From: Rhizobium pisi
GTDB taxonomy: Bacteria; Pseudomonadota; Alphaproteobacteria; Rhizobiales; Rhizobiaceae
Length of the DNA stretch: 64,000 bases
Direction: 5' to 3'
Assembly (NCBI RefSeq): GCF_003938655.1
Contig: NZ_RJJT01000009.1
Location: forward strand, 124,001 to 188,000
The notes beneath the pieces are model-generated. The model saw only the letters and a program-made list of their open reading frames with translations, ran no database searches and had not been told where the DNA came from. Made by a program: the position numbers and the translations under genes. This document shows positions 8,477 through 19,228 of this stretch, one piece after another. How positions within the stretch are numbered: the first letter of the stretch is position 1; each line of letters starts with the position of its first letter.

Positions 8477-9895
8477 ATGACAAATTGGCTTCCTGATCTT
8501 TCCCGCGGCTCCGGGCCGGTCTATCTCCGGCTTGCCGACAGCATTGAATCCGCCATATCGAGCGGCGCCCTACCCGCCGGCAGCAAATTGCCGCCGCAGC
8601 GCAACCTGGCCTACGATATCGGCGTGACGATCGGGACGATCGGCCGCGCCTATGCGCTGGTGCACGAGCGTGGCCTGGTTGCCGGCGAAGTCGGGCGCGG
8701 CACCTATGTGCTGAACCGTTCCGAGACGCCGCCCGGCGAACAGATGGATCCGTTGGCTGTCTCGCTCGGCGGGACCCGTTTCCACGATGCGCCGGCAAAC
8801 AAGATCCGCTTCGATACGACAGCCGCCCCTGATCTCGGGCAGGGCAAGATCATAGCTGGCATCCTCGCCGAAATCGGCGAGCAGCATCTCGCCGAGATCT
8901 CCTCCTATTCCCGGAGCTTCCCACGCAACTGGTTCGAAGCCGGCCGTCTCTGGCTTGCCCGCAGCGGCTGGACGCCGGAGGTTGAAAACATCGTGCCGAC
9001 GCTCGGCGCGCATGCGGCTGCGATATCAGTCATCGCCGCCGTTTCGGCGCCGGGCGACAAGATCGTCTTCGAGAATCTCAGCTATACCCAAATCAGCCGC
9101 AGCGCCCGCCTTCTCGGTCGTCGCACGCTGACGGTCGATTCCGACGAATGCGGCATCATCCCCGATGATTTCGAGCGGCTCTGCCAGCAGCAGCATCCGA
9201 AGCTCGCCTTCCTGATGCCGACCGTTCACAATCCGACGCTGACGATCATGCCCTATGAGCGGCGCGTCGCAATCGCTGCAATCGCGAGGAAACACGGCGT
9301 CTGGCTGATCGAGGACGATCTTTACGGCGGCATGGCCGATGACGAGACGCCGCTGCTTGCCTCGATCGCGCCCGATCGCACTTTCCTCGTCAACGGCCTT
9401 TCGAAATCGGTCGCCGCCGGCGTGCGCGGTGGCTGGGTCGCCTGCCCGCCGCATTTTGCGCAGCGCATCAAGGTGACCCACAGGATGGTCACTGGCGGCC
9501 TTCCCTTCATCCTGGCGGAAACCTGCGCGCGGCTCGTCGAAAGCGGAAAGGCGCACGAGATCCGCAAGGAGAGCGTCAAGGAACTCTCCCGGCGTGTCCG
9601 GCTCGCCCGCGAACAGCTGGCGGGCTTCGATTTCGAATCACACCAGCATGCGCCGTTCCTCTGGCTGAAACTTCCGGAGCCCTGGATGTCGGGCACCTTC
9701 AAGAACGCCGCTTACCGTGATGGTGTGCTCGTCGACGACGAGGACGAATTCAAGACGGCGCGTAGCGAAAAAACCTATTACCGCGTCCGCGTCGGCTTCT
9801 CCTCGCCGAAGACGGGGCAAGAGCTGATCGCGGGCCTGATGATCCTGCGCCGGCTGTTGGAAAACGGCGGCTCCGCCTATGATGGCGAAATATGA
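8477..9895 (+). CDS. MocR-type regulator: GntR winged helix fused to PLP aminotransferase fold
   Basis: The product has 472 residues. Residues 1 to about 75 form a GntR winged helix (YLRLADSIESAISSGALPAGSKLPPQRNLA, then GVTIGTIGRAYALVHERGLVAGEVGRGTYV). The rest is a fold-type I aminotransferase-like domain with the PLP lysine at residue 310 in NGLSKSVAAGVRGGW and the conserved PTVHNPT and EDDLYGG motifs. Proteins of this class sense PLP or amino-compound ligands and control a neighbouring gene. No metabolic target lies next to it, so it may control itself or the divergent DUF1127 gene. The start at 8477 agrees with the family N-terminus. Confidence 0.9.
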   Translation: MTNWLPDLSRGSGPVYLRLADSIESAISSGALPAGSKLPPQRNLAYDIGVTIGTIGRAYALVHERGLVAGEVGRGTYVLNRSETPPGEQMDPLAVSLGGTRFHDAPANKIRFDTTAAPDLGQGKIIAGILAEIGEQHLAEISSYSRSFPRNWFEAGRLWLARSGWTPEVENIVPTLGAHAAAISVIAAVSAPGDKIVFENLSYTQISRSARLLGRRTLTVDSDECGIIPDDFERLCQQQHPKLAFLMPTVHNPTLTIMPYERRVAIAAIARKHGVWLIEDDLYGGMADDETPLLASIAPDRTFLVNGLSKSVAAGVRGGWVACPPHFAQRIKVTHRMVTGGLPFILAETCARLVESGKAHEIRKESVKELSRRVRLAREQLAGFDFESHQHAPFLWLKLPEPWMSGTFKNAAYRDGVLVDDEDEFKTARSEKTYYRVRVGFSSPKTGQELIAGLMILRRLLENGGSAYDGEI

Positions 9896-10017
9896 TCTGT
9901 TGCAAATACACCTCATAGTTCCAAAAAAATCCCGGCGCTGAGCCGCTGCGCTTTACCCATCGACACTCCATGATACCTCTCTCACATCCCACGGATGAGG
10001 GAATCAAAGGACAGCAA

Positions 10018-10599
10018 ATGAAGATCGACTTCGGCAAAGTCGCTCTGCGCTTGTTGGGTATAGCGTCAGTGGCAGCGGTTACCGGCTTTTTGGCTGTGAC
10101 AGGCTCCGCAAGTGCAAGTGAACAGATTTTCGATGAATTGCGCTTCGGCGCATCGGCCTCGGTACAATCGGGCCATTCCCGGGAAAACGGCGTCTTTCCG
10201 GAAATTACCGCCCTCTTCGATCCATTCGGCTACGATCAGGCTGTCGGCTGGCAGCAGCAATTGCTGCACCCCCGTGTCCATCTCGGCACCTCGATCGGCA
10301 CCTCCGGCGAAGCCACCCAATTCTTCACCGGCTTCACCTGGACGGTCGATTTCAACGAGAAGCTCTTTGCCGAAGCCGGCTTCGGCGGCGTGATCCACAC
10401 CGGTGATCTCGATGGCGATAGTGACGGTCCGGAACTCGGCTGCCGCGTCCTGTTTCACGAATATCTCGGCGCTGGCTATCGTTTCACCCGCAATTGGAAC
10501 GTGATGGCCCAGATCGCCCACTCCTCGCATGCCAATCTCTGCGACGGGCCGAACGACGGCATGACGCGCGCCGGCCTGCAGATCGGCTACAAATTCTGA
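10018..10599 (+). CDS. PagL-like lipid A deacylase (acyloxyacyl hydrolase family)
   Basis: The product has 193 residues. Residues 1-34 form a signal peptide (hydrophobic stretch, then GSASASEQ). The rest alternates as expected for a small outer-membrane beta barrel and ends with the C-terminal aromatic YKF. The PagL catalytic His-x-Ser is visible as His168 and Ser170 in IAHSSHANLC. The third catalytic residue, a Glu in PagL, is not obvious here. PagL removes the 3-O acyl chain of lipid A in the outer leaflet. AAAGGACAG gives a good ribosome site for 10018. A hairpin terminator follows. Confidence 0.75.
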   Translation: MKIDFGKVALRLLGIASVAAVTGFLAVTGSASASEQIFDELRFGASASVQSGHSRENGVFPEITALFDPFGYDQAVGWQQQLLHPRVHLGTSIGTSGEATQFFTGFTWTVDFNEKLFAEAGFGGVIHTGDLDGDSDGPELGCRVLFHEYLGAGYRFTRNWNVMAQIAHSSHANLCDGPNDGMTRAGLQIGYKF

Positions 10600-10626
10600 G
10601 CGGCCGCCGCTTTGTGAAGAAAGTCT

Positions 10627-10656
10627 GCCCGCCCTCTGTTGACGGCGGGCATTTTC
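10627..10656 (+). terminator. Rho-independent terminator after the PagL-like gene
   Basis: A 7-bp stem GCCCGCC / GGCGGGC (10627-10633 and 10644-10650) closes a 10-base loop and is followed by ATTTTCC. It stands 28 bases after the stop and isolates the gene from purL. Confidence 0.7.
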
Positions 10657-10680
10657 CTGTCGCGCGCCGCCGCTACATAA

Positions 10681-12951
<2,271 letters not shown>

Positions 12952-12970
12952 TGCGCAAGGAGTAACGATC

Positions 12971-13204
12971 ATGGCCATGAAACCCGGCGATATCGAAGAC
13001 ATGATCAAGGCTGGGATTCCCGGTGCCAAGGTGACGATCCGCGATCTGGCGGGCGACGGCGATCACTACGCCGCCGAAGTCGTCGCCGAAGCCTTCCGCG
13101 GCAAGAGCCGCGTGCAGCAGCACCAGATGGTCTACGAGGCGCTGAAGGGCAACATGGGCGGCATACTGCACGCCCTGGCCCTCCAGACTTCGGCGCCGGA
13201 ATAG
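12971..13204 (+). CDS. BolA family protein
   Basis: The product has 77 residues. The fold signature is complete: N-terminal helix MKPGDIEDMIKAGIPGAKVTI, a loop with DGDHYAAEVV, then FRGKSRVQQHQMVYEALKG with the conserved GKS and QHQxVY. The single His in the DGDHY loop and the lack of a Cys there resemble the IbaG-like subgroup. BolA proteins pair with CGFS glutaredoxins to bind or hand on [2Fe-2S] clusters, and grxD lies 6 kb downstream. It is probably cotranscribed with purL. A weak CGCTCC/GGAGCG hairpin follows the stop. Confidence 0.9.
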   Translation: MAMKPGDIEDMIKAGIPGAKVTIRDLAGDGDHYAAEVVAEAFRGKSRVQQHQMVYEALKGNMGGILHALALQTSAPE

Positions 13205-13237
13205 GGTCCGCAACGCTCCGAATGGAGCGCTTCTGGC

Positions 13238-14002
13238 TCATCCCATCCTGTATTGGATATGGAAGCGGCCATGGATCGAAGATCTTTCGACATGTGCCCG
13301 GACACCGAAGACGCGGCCGATCAACCCCTCGGTGAGCACTGTTTCGGCTGCTCCCGCGGCAACGAGCTTTCCCTTCTCCAGCACGGCCAGGCTATCGCAG
13401 AACATTGCCGCCAGATTGAGGTCGTGCAGGGCGACGATGCAGGTTATGCCGAGCTTCGAGACAAGGGAAAGAATGTCCAGTTGGTGCTGGATATCGAGGT
13501 GATTGGTCGGCTCGTCGAGCAGGAGTTCGCTTGGCGACTGCGCGAGCGCTCGTGCGATATGGACGCGCTGGCGTTCGCCGCCCGAGAGCGTCTGCCAGAG
13601 CTGCGCGGCCCGATCTTGCATATCGACACGGGAAAGAGCCTCGTCGACGCGGAGATCGTCATCAGCAGCCCAGGACGACAGCAGTCCACGATGCGGCGTC
13701 CTGCCGAGACGTACGACATCCCTGACGGTCAGTTGCGTGTCGGTCGTCGATTGCTGCTCGACGAAGGCGACGCGGCGGGCAAGCTCGGCTCTCGATATCG
13801 TCGAGATATCGTCCTCCCCGAGCCGGATCACGCCGCTTTGTACCTTTCTCAGCCGGCAGATCAGTCGCAACAGGCTCGATTTTCCCGAACCGTTCGGCCC
13901 GAGCAGGCCGAGTACCTTGCCTTTTTCCACGGCAAGGCTGACACCGTTGACGATGAGCGCATTGCCGGCAGCAACGCTCACCCTGTCGACAATGATGCTC
14001 AT
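13238..14002 (-). CDS. ABC transporter ATP-binding protein, cobalamin/iron-siderophore type (BtuD-like)
   Basis: The product has 254 residues and a complete nucleotide-binding domain: Walker A GPNGSGKSS near residue 35, Q-loop VEQQ, signature LSGGERQRVHIARAL, Walker B LLLDEPTNHLD and the switch His in ALHDLN. The sequence is of the FepC/BtuD/HmuV branch. It is the last gene of a three-gene operon read leftwards and overlaps the permease by four bases (ATGA). Because the operon leader is a cobalamin riboswitch, corrinoid uptake is favoured over haem or siderophore. No TonB-dependent receptor is encoded nearby. Confidence 0.85.
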   Translation of the reverse strand: MSIIVDRVSVAAGNALIVNGVSLAVEKGKVLGLLGPNGSGKSSLLRLICRLRKVQSGVIRLGEDDISTISRAELARRVAFVEQQSTTDTQLTVRDVVRLGRTPHRGLLSSWAADDDLRVDEALSRVDMQDRAAQLWQTLSGGERQRVHIARALAQSPSELLLDEPTNHLDIQHQLDILSLVSKLGITCIVALHDLNLAAMFCDSLAVLEKGKLVAAGAAETVLTEGLIGRVFGVRAHVERSSIHGRFHIQYRMG

Positions 14003-15039
14003 GCGGTCCTCCTGAAACCGTAAAGGATGACCGCGAAGGCCGGAGCGCCGAAGAGCGCAGTGACGACGCCGATCGGCAGAATCTGTTGCGGAATGATGAT
14101 CCGCGAGATGATATCGGCCGCGACCATGAAGAGGGCGCCGCCGAGCGCTGTGGCCGGCAGCAGCCGGCTATGGGCCGGCCCGACCAGAAAACGCGCGGCA
14201 TGCGGAATGACGAGGCCGACAAAGCCGATCGAGCCGACCATGCTGACGACAACAGCCGTCATCACGGCGGTCGCACCGAGCAGCACGATCTGGACACGCC
14301 TGACCGCAATGCCGAGCGATGCGGCAGCATCCGTGCCGAAAGCGAAAGCATCGAGGGCGCGCACATGGGCAAGGCAGACGAGGAAGCCGATCACGGCAAC
14401 CGGCACAGAGAGATAGACATCCGGCCAGCGAACGCCGCTGAGCGAGCCGAGCAACCAGAACATGACACCCCTCGCCTGCTCGGCATTTGCTGATGTCGTG
14501 ACGATATAGGAGGTCAGCGCATTGAAGAGCTGCGACCCGGCAACCCCGCACAGAATGATGCGCTCGCTGGTGCCGCCGGCCCCGGCAGCAAGCACGCCGA
14601 CCAGCAGAAAGGCGATCACCGCACCGATGAACGCGCCGCTCGACAGGCTGAGCACGCCGTAACCGAAACCGAGGATCATGACGCAGACCGCACCCGTCGA
14701 AGCGCCTGCCGAAATGCCGAGAACGTAAGGCTCGGCCAGCGGATTGCGCAGCAATGCCTGCAGGATGGCGCCGCAGAGCGCCAGCGAGGCGCCGGCACTG
14801 ACGGCGACCAGCGCGCGGCTGAGGCGATAATCCCAGATGATGCCCTGATGAATGCGGCTGAGTTCGAAACCGGTCCCGAAGAGCCGGTTCGAGACGGCCT
14901 TTACAGTCGTTTGAAGTGGGATCGATATTTCGCCGACCGAGACGGCCAGACTGATCATCAGCCCCAGGAGGACGAAGGCGGCAATAGTGAGCGCGGCAAG
15001 CGTCCACCATCCCTCCCGTTTCAGGAGCGTCTTGTTCAC
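13999..15039 (-). CDS. FecCD-family ABC permease (BtuC-like)
   Basis: The product has 346 residues and about ten hydrophobic helices. Family marks are RLSRALVAVSAGASLALCGAI-type sequence, LRNPLAEPYVLGISAGAS and GSIGFVGLVIPHAARF, the region that contacts the ATPase. It forms the inner-membrane channel of the importer. It overlaps the binding-protein gene and the ATPase gene by four bases each, so the three are translated as a coupled unit. The likely substrate is cobalamin because of the upstream riboswitch; FecCD permeases as such also carry haem and siderophores. Confidence 0.87.
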   Translation of the reverse strand: MNKTLLKREGWWTLAALTIAAFVLLGLMISLAVSVGEISIPLQTTVKAVSNRLFGTGFELSRIHQGIIWDYRLSRALVAVSAGASLALCGAILQALLRNPLAEPYVLGISAGASTGAVCVMILGFGYGVLSLSSGAFIGAVIAFLLVGVLAAGAGGTSERIILCGVAGSQLFNALTSYIVTTSANAEQARGVMFWLLGSLSGVRWPDVYLSVPVAVIGFLVCLAHVRALDAFAFGTDAAASLGIAVRRVQIVLLGATAVMTAVVVSMVGSIGFVGLVIPHAARFLVGPAHSRLLPATALGGALFMVAADIISRIIIPQQILPIGVVTALFGAPAFAVILYGFRRTA

Positions 15040-16052
15040 TGGGCGAGACCCGACGACTTGATGCCCTTTGCCAGGATCTCGATGCCGTCGATCGTCCGGA
15101 TCGTCGGGTTCATCGATTGCGCGTCCATCATCACGAAGCGCTTGTTCCTGACGGCAGCAAGCTCGCGGGTGACGGGGTCATTCTCCAGAAAGCCGAGCTT
15201 CACCTTGGGATCATCCGCGGCATAGCGCCTGCGGTCCATCGTAGCGATGACGATGACTGCGGGATTGGCCTGAGCAATCGTCTCCCAGCCGACCAGCGGC
15301 CATTCCTCTTCGGTTGTGACGACATTCGCCGCACCCAGGGTCTTCAGGATATAGGCCGGAGCGCCGTTCTTTCCGGCGATGAAGGCATCGCCGTTGACCT
15401 CCTTGCTGGAAAACCAGAAGACAACGGGCAGCTTCCTGGCCGATGCGCCCGATATCAAGGCGACGGCATCGGCCTCGCGCTTCTTGAGATCGGCGATCAA
15501 GGCATCGCCGCGGTCCTTGATGTCGAAGATTTCGGAGAGTTCGGCGATTTCCTGATAGATCAGGTCCATCGTGAACAACTCCTTGCGCACGCCGTCGCCG
15601 CCGTCAGTATTGACCTTGGCGACGCAGTCGGCGGGCGCGACATAGGTGTTGATCCCAAGCCCGGAGAACTGTTCGCGCGTGCCGACGGAACCCTGCGCGC
15701 CGACATGCCACTCGAATTCGGCCGCCACCAGATCGGGCTCCGCGCCGACGACGGATTCGAAGCTCGGATCGTTGTCGGCAAGGCGTTTGATCTTGCTGTT
15801 GGCTTCAGCATATTGCGGCAGGACGGGGCCGACCCAGACGGCGGTTCCGGCGATCTTATCCGCCAGTCCCAGGGAAAACAGGATTTCGGTCATGCCCTGG
15901 CCGATCGAAACGATCGTTGCCGGGGCCTTTTCGAAAGTCACCTGCTGGCCGCAATTGGTGATGGTCAATGGATATTGGGTTGCAGCAAGGCTCGGCGCTG
16001 CAAGGCCGGTCAGCCCGAAGGCAAACGTCAGGCTCGTGAGAAACTGGCGCAT
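15036..16052 (-). CDS. Periplasmic substrate-binding protein of the riboswitch-controlled ABC importer (BtuF-like)
   Basis: The product has 338 residues with a signal peptide (cleavage likely after SLAA, about residue 24). The mature protein has the cluster A2/TroA-like two-lobe fold: PATIVSIGQGMTEILFSLGLADKIAG starts the first lobe, SFESVVGAEPDLVAAE follows, and EEEWPLVGWETIAQANPAVIVI belongs to the second. It is the first gene after the cobalamin riboswitch and should deliver a corrinoid to the permease. The binding residues cannot be used to settle the ligand by eye, so the assignment rests on the regulatory context. Confidence 0.83.
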   Translation of the reverse strand: MRQFLTSLTFAFGLTGLAAPSLAATQYPLTITNCGQQVTFEKAPATIVSIGQGMTEILFSLGLADKIAGTAVWVGPVLPQYAEANSKIKRLADNDPSFESVVGAEPDLVAAEFEWHVGAQGSVGTREQFSGLGINTYVAPADCVAKVNTDGGDGVRKELFTMDLIYQEIAELSEIFDIKDRGDALIADLKKREADAVALISGASARKLPVVFWFSSKEVNGDAFIAGKNGAPAYILKTLGAANVVTTEEEWPLVGWETIAQANPAVIVIATMDRRRYAADDPKVKLGFLENDPVTRELAAVRNKRFVMMDAQSMNPTIRTIDGIEILAKGIKSSGLAQ

Positions 16053-16246
16053 GGAAAATCTCGATAAGGAGGAAAATGGCTAGGCCTGCCGTGCCGCGCG
16101 CGGCTGCGCGGGACAAGGCACAGTCAAACGGACGCTAGCGGCGAAAAACCCAATCGAGACGGATTCGTGCCGGAGTTCGGCGAAGGTTCAGGTCAATCAT
16201 GTCTGTTCCTTTCCAGGCATCCCCGCCCGGTTGATTGGATCGTGAT

Positions 16247-16498
16247 TGACGGCAGGTCTCCTGGCTTGCGGATATGCGCCGATCATCTGCCTTCCCGCGA
16301 AAACCTTCGCAGTGGCATGGCCAGAGGCCCTGGGGGATGAGCAGCGGTGCTCACCTCAGGAGGATCGGCAAACCGATCATCCTGGGATGATCGGCAATCC
16401 GCTTACAGTTGCGGGGGCAGCCACGGTCTTGATCCCTATTGGGTCGTCCTCACCGTGTTCCCTATTAATCCCTTTGGAGTCATCCTCGGGGAACCGTC
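16247..16498 (-). ncRNA. Cobalamin (AdoCbl) riboswitch
   Basis: Read on the minus strand the element has all conserved parts in order: a GACGG P1 strand (16494-16498), GGGAACACGGTG, GGCTGCCCCCGCAACTGTA, GCCACTGCGAAGG, GGGAAGGC and the B12 box AGCCAGGAGACCTGCC (16251-16266), followed by the CCGTC that closes P1 (16247-16251). It lies 195 bases before the start of the substrate-binding protein. Riboswitches of this class switch off expression when adenosylcobalamin is plentiful, so the importer should be made under B12 shortage. The expression platform is probably between 16052 and 16247 but was not resolved. Confidence 0.95.
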
Positions 16499-16588
16499 GC
16501 GCCCAGTTACGACGCCTCACCGCATTGCGTCAAGAACAAGCTGATGCATCGGGCCTTGTGCGGAATGCCTTCCGCGAAAAGGCCGCTC

Positions 16589-17755
16589 TCAGCCGGGCAT
16601 CCTCTTTTCATCGGGGCTGGCAAAAACCGACGCCGGCATCGGCCCTGATGTGATCAGCGTGAAATCGAAGGGCGCCTGAAGGTCCGGGCCAAGCACATAT
16701 TGGCGATGTACTCGCAGCTGGTCCTTGCGGATCTTGCGGTAGTGCTCGCGCGTCAGCATCTGCTTGACGCGAATCAGGATCATCTTCGCCTGGAGCGCGT
16801 CCGGATGACCGGAGACGGCAACGACCGGCACCTTGTAGAAATTGATCGAATCCGTCAGGCACTGGACGTCGAGCCAGGAAATATCGGGACAGCGGGCGAT
16901 CAGGCCGACGCGCGCGCGAAGCTGCGTCGCCGACGATAACAGAGCGCATTGCAGGATGGCGCTGCCGAGGGTGGCGAACACCACGCGCTTGCCCTTGAAG
17001 AGATCGGGCTCCCTTTCGAGCAATATGCCGATGACATGGGCAGCCACATTCGATCCCATGCTGTGCGAGGAGATCACATATTCGTCAGCCTCTTCGTCAA
17101 GCGCCCTGCGAACGGCATCGGCTCGGTCTTCCAGCCATTCGTTGAAATCTGCCCGGTCCACCCGGCCGAGCGCCACCGCCATTTCCCAGTCGGCAAAGAG
17201 ATGCAGCGTATGGAAACGTTCGGAAAATGGCAGGAAGGCGAAGATGAAGAAACAGAGTCCCAGCGGCCCGCTCCAGAGCACGTGCCAAGGCGAAAAGCCG
17301 AAACTATAAGGCAAGAGAGCGATTTGCGCCGCCAGCACGATCGCCAGCGCCGTCAACAGGAACGGAAAGAGGAAGAACAGGCCAAAGCGCCACGCATGGC
17401 GGAAATATCCCAGCATCCCGCCTTCCAGCACGATCTGTATGAAGCTGCGGAAACCGGCAATGATCTGGCTCAGCGTGTTGCCGCTGCGCAGCCTGCGCAC
17501 GAAAACATCATGATCGACCATGTGGATCCGGCTCTTCGTCCGCCAGCCGGGTGGATAGGTTCCGGCTCCGTTGCCCGTCGTGACCTCGAAACTGAGGGGA
17601 TCGCTTCCCGCCTCCGGAGCGCCGGTCTCGATCGAATAGCCCCAGACGGCGGCGCTCTGTCTGGCCGAACGCTCGTAGCGCGCCCTGTGGGCCGCGCCGT
17701 CGAGCGGCTCGAAGCCCGGGAAATGCAGGACGACCCGCTTCTCGATCAGTTTCAT
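16589..17755 (-). CDS. Membrane-anchored alpha/beta-hydrolase-like protein, unknown function
   Basis: The product has 388 residues. The first strand KRVVLHFPGFEPLDGAAH resembles an alpha/beta-hydrolase start. Two or three hydrophobic helices (around residues 122-153 and 158-182) interrupt it. After them comes EYVISSHSMGSNVAAHVIGILLE, a nucleophile-elbow-like SHSMG that would supply the Ser. VVAVSGHPDAL could hold the acid. I recognise it as a conserved rhizobial hypothetical but know no function. It ends 91 bases before the 5' edge of the riboswitch on the same strand, so it may be a separate unit. Confidence 0.6.
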   Translation of the reverse strand: MKLIEKRVVLHFPGFEPLDGAAHRARYERSARQSAAVWGYSIETGAPEAGSDPLSFEVTTGNGAGTYPPGWRTKSRIHMVDHDVFVRRLRSGNTLSQIIAGFRSFIQIVLEGGMLGYFRHAWRFGLFFLFPFLLTALAIVLAAQIALLPYSFGFSPWHVLWSGPLGLCFFIFAFLPFSERFHTLHLFADWEMAVALGRVDRADFNEWLEDRADAVRRALDEEADEYVISSHSMGSNVAAHVIGILLEREPDLFKGKRVVFATLGSAILQCALLSSATQLRARVGLIARCPDISWLDVQCLTDSINFYKVPVVAVSGHPDALQAKMILIRVKQMLTREHYRKIRKDQLRVHRQYVLGPDLQAPFDFTLITSGPMPASVFASPDEKRMPG

Positions 17756-17920
17756 TCCACTCTTCCGGCCGGCTCGATGGCCGGCATATTGCTGCTATCT
17801 TGCTGTTGCGCCGCTGATATCGGCGAAAAAGCAGGGATGGTCTCGAAGCCGTCTTGCTAACCGAACTCTTCCGGAATTCAATAGCGACCATGTCGTTTCC
17901 ACCACGAACGGAGGGGTTTT

Positions 17921-18154
17921 GTGGCCGATCTTGTCAAAGAATTGATATCGGGCGTCGTCGACAGAGTGCTGAAGGAAATCCTGAAGAAAACCACCGGTCG
18001 TGTGACGACGAAGCGCAGCAGGCGCAAGACGCACCCCACTGCAACGACAACGGCCTCACGCAAGGCAACCTCCGCCAAGCGCAAACCTGCCGCCCGCAAA
18101 CAGGTCAGCAAGCGCCGCACCACCGCCGGCCGTAGCCGCCAGCGCCGCGGCTGA
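17921..18154 (+). CDS. Small, very basic histone-H1-like protein
   Basis: The product has 77 residues and starts with GTG behind a strong GGAGGGG site. Residues 1-25 (ADLVKELISGVVDRVLKEILKK) form an amphipathic helix. The remaining two thirds is Lys/Arg/Thr/Ala-rich with no hydrophobic core, like the tails of bacterial H1-like or nucleoid-associated proteins. A nucleic-acid-binding role is inference from composition only. It is divergent from the hydrolase-like gene and 108 bases before the cytochrome gene. Confidence 0.65.
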   Translation: MADLVKELISGVVDRVLKEILKKTTGRVTTKRSRRKTHPTATTTASRKATSAKRKPAARKQVSKRRTTAGRSRQRRG

Positions 18155-18262
18155 GGCATCGTGAAATCAAAATCTGAGCGCTTTGCGGATCGTCGGGCTC
18201 CGACAACGGAAGAGCCCGCATCCGGCCTATGCGCCTCCTCAACGTCACCAAGGGGCTGAACC

Positions 18263-19084
18263 GTGAAGCGCATTTTGAAAATCACTCTGCCGGCCGTCAT
18301 TGCGATCTGTCTCATCGCCGTCGCATGCGTCTACGTCCTGTCGGAAAGGCGCCTTGCCAGGACCTATGACGTTGCGGCGACCGACTTCACGGTCAAGACA
18401 ACACTCTCTCCCGAGGAGGCAGAACGCCGCGCCCGCACGTTTATGTGCGGCGGCTGCCATCGCGATGCCGGCAACGTGCTGGTCGACGAGCCGGGCGTCG
18501 GTCGCATCGTCGCGCCGAACCTGACCCGCTTCGTGCCTATGTATAGCGATGCCGAACTCGTGCGCCTCATCCGCCACGGCGTCAAGAAGGATGGCACGGG
18601 CGTCTTCATCATGCCGGTAAGCAACTTTGCGAATATTGCCGATGACGACATAGCGGCGATGATCGCATGGCTGCGCAGCCTCAAGCAGCTTCCCGATGCG
18701 GTGGACGGAACGACGCAATGGGGGCCGGTCGGTCGGATCGGCCTTGCGCTCGACAAGATCCCCTTTGAAGCCGATCTCGTCCCTGTCTCCATGACGCCCG
18801 CCGCCGCGCGTCCCGCCGACATCGGCGAATATGCCTTCAGGACCGATTGCAGCCACTGCCACAATCTCGACACGGAGAAGCAGTCGGAAGTCTTCGTGGC
18901 GCCGGCGCTGCGGCCGCTGGCGCAATCCTATTCGCCTGCCGATTTCAAGACGCTGCTGCGCACCGGCAAGGGTGTCGGCGGGCGTGATCTCGGGGTCATG
19001 ACCGAGGTTTCGCAATGGGATTTCAATCACTTCACAGATATTGAAATAGACCAGATTCAAGCCTATCTCGCCCGGCAACCGTAA
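18263..19084 (+). CDS. Membrane-anchored dihaem cytochrome c
   Basis: The product has 273 residues. An uncleaved signal anchor spans about residues 5-26, so the protein faces the periplasm. Two CxxCH haem sites are present: CGGCH at 62-66 and CSHCH at 196-200. Candidate axial methionines are Met117 (VFIMPVSNF) and Met246 (LGVMTEV). Each half looks like a class I cytochrome c domain. The partner oxidase or dehydrogenase is not in the window, so the electron donor and acceptor are unknown. It precedes grxD by 144 bases with a weak hairpin between. Confidence 0.85.
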   Translation: MKRILKITLPAVIAICLIAVACVYVLSERRLARTYDVAATDFTVKTTLSPEEAERRARTFMCGGCHRDAGNVLVDEPGVGRIVAPNLTRFVPMYSDAELVRLIRHGVKKDGTGVFIMPVSNFANIADDDIAAMIAWLRSLKQLPDAVDGTTQWGPVGRIGLALDKIPFEADLVPVSMTPAAARPADIGEYAFRTDCSHCHNLDTEKQSEVFVAPALRPLAQSYSPADFKTLLRTGKGVGGRDLGVMTEVSQWDFNHFTDIEIDQIQAYLARQP

Positions 19085-19100
19085 CGCGATGGCAACAATC

Positions 19101-19133
19101 CCGGCGGCGGCTGGCCGGATTGGTCTTTTTTTG
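19101..19133 (+). terminator. Possible terminator between the cytochrome gene and grxD
   Basis: A short CCGGC/GCCGG stem (19101-19105, 19114-19118) is followed by ATTGGTC and a run of seven T. The stem is only five pairs and the T-run is offset, so this is a weak candidate. Confidence 0.4.
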
Positions 19134-19228
19134 GTTCGGGCGGCTGGAATTCCTGCCGTCGCATGCTATCTAAAGGCAACGATTGAAACGACGGGCCTTT
19201 AACCCGCCTGTTGAAAGGATCAGGTCCT

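Noticed and set aside
13238-16052. Haem or siderophore importer
   Set aside because: The FecCD family allows it, but a full cobalamin riboswitch in the leader makes corrinoid uptake more likely.
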